From Cloeon dipterum (lineage: Eukaryota; Arthropoda; Insecta; Ephemeroptera; Baetidae), in NCBI RefSeq assembly GCF_949628265.1, contig NC_088790.1, forward strand, positions 21,828,545-21,892,544: a stretch of 64,000 nucleotides of DNA, given 5' to 3'. Positions 60,601-64,000 of the stretch are shown here, one piece after another. A program made the translations under genes and the position numbers. Each line of letters begins with the position of its first letter. The first letter of the stretch is position 1. Under the pieces are notes generated by a model. That model had not been told where the DNA came from, ran no database searches, and was given only the letters and a program-made list of their open reading frames with translations.

Positions 60601-63600
60601 CTATTCATGAGTAAATATGATGACTTATGAACTAATTTCATGGATCAATAAGAAATCGACGAAGAAGCAAAGAGGCAAAATTTTCTAAATCGAGCAGATT
60701 TTTTGAATTAGAAGGGAAGAGTGTAGGAATCTCTAAATTTCGAGTGATCTTTTAATGTCAGTAAATGATTAAACTGTTGAAAAACTACCGATTTTTCATT
60801 TTTTTGCAGATTTGATATGGACCTGAAGAATTAATTGTTATTTTCCAAATCGGTTTATTCAGGAGAAAAATTAAGAAACCGTCAAGCGGTCAAGCGAAAT
60901 AATTTTCCTGCTACCACTGAATGATAAGTTCAAGGTCAGTGTCATTATGTTTAGTACATTTAAAAAATACAGCATATTGTTATCAAAACTATTATCGTTT
61001 AAATTATCAAATCGTTCATTGTCAGCTCTGCGTGGTTTGATTCAGGATGGATAACTTTTAGTGAAATTTTGATATGAATAATGAAATAGAACGCTCTCGT
61101 ACTGTACAACGGCTGTTTAGACCCAAAACCAAGAGCTGAGCCATTCTATAATTTTAAATCTCATAAAATATCCAACGTCAGTATTTATTTATTTTTTCCG
61201 TTCTTATATTGTAGAGCTTAATAATTTAGGTTGGACCCATATTAATCTGGATTGGTTGCTTTTGCTCCATTTTTTTTATTAAATAAACAAATCACGTCAT
61301 ATTTTTCAACTGCCAAACCCCAGTTTGTTGGAACCTCTTTTCTCAACCATAAAATATATCATACTCTAAAATTCCACTTTTTGTTTGTTTTCATTCATTT
61401 GCGGAACGGAGTTGAGTATGTATCACCCTCAAACCATGTAAGTTCTTAGCTTACGACACAACGTGTAATATTTGCCATATTTTTTGTCATTTTAATCATG
61501 AGAGATTTTGTTGACACACCGTTTATGATTCTTATAACTAACATGAAAAAACTGCGAAGCTACATCATGCGACTCGTCTAGTTGTCTCATGGCTCATGGT
61601 GCACGAATTAGTTTTATGAGGAATCTTACTATTTTAAACAATTTTTTTAAAATAATAAATTGAGAACTTTTAAAGATTAATTTACAATCTAGACATCTTC
61701 ATTGAGTTGGCATGAAAATTGGGAAATCTGAAACAGATTGATTCATGTTAAAAGCAACAAAACAGACTTCAAAAAATATTAGCTAGAGTTATAAAAACTG
61801 CATCACATTTGTTAAACAATTCTATAATAAAATAAGGAAAATATTTAATTGCAAATATGTTTTAGGTTTAAATATAGTCCGAAAACAAAACAAAAATTAT
61901 TTGGAAAACATCTTTCTAGACATCACCTGTCAAGAAATATTTGGTTCGACAGTTGCACAAAAATTTAAAAAATAGCACACTGCTGTTAATGTTCTTCCCT
62001 ATCATTTGATTTTTATGTGGTGATTAAAAGAAAGGTAACCCTTAACAAATTTGGATGGTGCGTTTTGAACTATAAAAAAGCACTGACTTCGCAAGGTTTT
62101 TCCTGGTTAAATCATATAATATTGGGTGTTCTAATTTTAAACCTTCAATAACTGGAAATGTAGCACATTATTAATTTCAGGCATTTTTTTAACAACTAAA
62201 ATTGATTAGGTTTTTCCCGGTGACAAACCCCGACTGCGACAAACAAATGCTCATCAAAAAGTAAAATGAGAGTGAGAGAGAAGCAAGGCCAAAAATCGCA
62301 CCAGCACCAAATCCGGCGTACAGCCATTTGAAATTCACACTTCCACGTTAATGTATTCATCCAATTATCTCATAAATAAATTGAATCAAATTTTATTGCA
62401 TCAAACAAGCGAACTATTTTGCGGCCGAGCGTTTCGGCTGTTTGTTTTCGATGGGATATCAATTATTTAGCCGGCGCTGTTTTATTATTGCCGCTGCTGA
62501 TTTTATAAATCAACCCCCGCGCACGCCGCGTCCACGAAGCCTGCACGCTCTCATCATCATAAATAATAATACTTTCGGCCGCGCGCAATGACACGAACGC
62601 AATAACATTAATTTGAAATGTCATTGCGTTGCGGCACAGCATCAGCCGGAGCAGCCGCCGCCCCCTCCGCCGCCCCCGGGCCTCCACGGCCGCCCCCTGC
62701 CAGCCTCGCTCGCTCACACACACACCGCGCGCTCGCGTTTGATGGAGTCATTACGAATTCCTGGTGATGGGCTCAATTAAAATTTTCGCGCCGAATTGCT
62801 GCCGCTCGTCAAAAGCGGCTCGTTGGCCTGGCCGCGCGCTTCATTAAATCACTCGCTAAATTCCATTAAAACGCCGTTCGCCTGCAACTCGCAGGAATCT
62901 GCTATGCCGTAATCCAGCACGACCTGTAAGATCTGCGCTCTAAGGTAACTAAAAATGTTTATCTGCTTTATTTGATTAAATTTCTCCAAAAAGGGTAAAA
63001 GTATTATGCACTTATAAGTATTTAAAAATCAGGAAAATCACACAAGTTTAAACTGTCTAAATGGGTTTCTAATAAATCTAAATAGTTTTGTATATTTATA
63101 TTTTTGATATGAAAGGGAATAACAAGACTTCATCCTAGTTGATTGAAACATTTAAAGATTATTACCATTTTTATTACCTAATAATTACTGAAATTTTCAG
63201 TAGGTGTAGCTGCAAATTATATACATTAGTATCTTTTTGAAATCGTAACAATTATTAGATATTTAAAAATCTAAATAGTTTCAATTTAGTTTTCTTTATT
63301 GTAAATTAATTATGCATCTAAAAATTATTTTTGGAAGCATTTTTAAACATACATAACGCTATTGACTTTAGATAAATGATTATTTTTCGAGCATTCAAAT
63401 GTTGCACGTTCAGTAAACAATGACAAGTCATACAATTTTAATCAATTTTAACCATACTTAAAATTTTCTAATACCGTCAAAAATTCCAAAATCGTCTACC
63501 GTCTTTAAGGCGTGTATTAAAATCTTCTAAGTCAACTGAGAGTGTGCGGATAGAGAATAGCAAATGATATTGCAGTAAAAGTGAGCTGCTTAATTGAACG

Positions 63601-63750
63601 TATTTCTACAGAAAATTCTAACAAATTACAAAAAACTAAACAGCTTGCTCTTCACCGAGGAAGCTGCAATTATTTCCCACTAAAAGAATATTAATTAGTT
63701 GCACTCCAAAAGTAGGAAGTGTATTAATTTTGACGAGATTGACACTCTTC
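60601..63750. other. AT-rich spacers with island 62240-62960
   Basis: The island has a GCCGCCCC-rich run near 62657-62690, GATTTTATAAATC near 62500 and CATCATAAATAATAATAC near 62556. At 63133-63150 the fragment GACTTCATCCTAGTTG resembles the arm of family M, and 63641-63665 repeats the 25-bp stem-loop seen at 45341. No gene is supported. Confidence 0.4.
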
Positions 63751-63753
63751 TGT

Positions 63754-63957
63754 TTAAGCAAAGGTCGTTGCGATGTCGACGATTTTTCCGCAACTGCGGC
63801 AGGTCGGTAGGTCTTCCGCGGCAGTCAGTCTGCAAGGCTGCCGGTGATGTATGTCCTTGGCTGGCAGCGTGTGTGTGAGCTGTGCGAGCGGTGGAGGAGG
63901 TGGAGGCTGCCCCGCTCCGCCGACGGTGGAGCTGCTGCCGCTGCTGCTGGCGCGGAC
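63754..63957 (-). CDS. Possible last exon of a minus-strand gene (right edge)
   Basis: A 67-residue frame runs from an acceptor-like CCCCTGACAG (exon start 63957) to TAA at 63754-63756. It has a Ser/Gly and poly-Pro stretch, then PAKDIHHRQPCRLTAAEDL and PTCRSCGKIVDIATTFA, with a CxxC pair. It lies in a GC-rich island, so a chance open frame is quite possible. The family is not recognised, and upstream exons would be outside the window. Confidence 0.25.
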   Translation of the reverse strand, partial: VRASSSGSSSTVGGAGQPPPPPPLAQLTHTLPAKDIHHRQPCRLTAAEDLPTCRSCGKIVDIATTFA

Positions 63958-64000
63958 CTGTCAGGGGCTTTGATGGACGGGCACATAAAAGTGACGCGCG

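Noticed and set aside
1..64000. CRISPR arrays, prokaryotic operons, prophage or viral genes
   Set aside because: No regular direct-repeat/spacer arrays and no prokaryotic gene organisation; the spliced genes and microsatellites are eukaryotic.

Overview
The window reads as nuclear DNA of an arthropod, most likely an insect. Genes are split by short GT-AG introns, non-coding DNA is AT-rich, GA/CT and CA/GT microsatellites are common, and several short inverted-repeat (MITE-like) elements are present. I cannot name the species from sequence alone. No rRNA, tRNA, CRISPR array, operon or viral gene was recognised. All exon boundaries were worked out by eye from splice signals, reading phase and remembered protein families.

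Region 1 (1-7.2 kb) holds two conserved genes, head to head. Syntenin (minus, seven coding exons, 300 aa, tandem PDZ domains) is a scaffold for syndecan and exosome/ESCRT traffic. A TMEM65-type inner mitochondrial membrane protein (plus, seven exons, 314 aa) diverges from it across a roughly 1.3 kb interval. That interval carries a small inverted-repeat element flanked by a 10-bp direct repeat.

Region 2 (11-17 kb) is the most interesting coding region. Two complete minus-strand genes (245 and 247 aa) share the same six-exon structure and the same intron phases. Both encode small secreted proteins that look like catalytically dead relatives of trypsin-like (S1) proteases. I also see an orphan last exon (11.1-11.3 kb) and a duplicated promoter plus first-exon remnant (13.7-14.0 kb). 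Together these suggest a birth-and-death cluster of at least four copies. A foldback element sits between the two intact genes.

Region 3 (17.7-64 kb) is almost gene-free. One secreted C-type-lectin-like gene (32.7-33.8 kb) is supported at its 3' end, but its 5' exons do not join cleanly. The rest alternates between AT-rich spacers and GC-rich islands of 0.3-0.9 kb about every 1.5-2.5 kb. The islands hold GA/CT tracts, CpG-rich triplet repeats, and repeated CATAAA/TTTATG and TAATTA motifs. This resembles the regulatory landscape or long introns of a developmental gene outside the window. MITE-like elements and dispersed repeats lie in the spacers. A possible last exon of another minus-strand gene is at the right edge.
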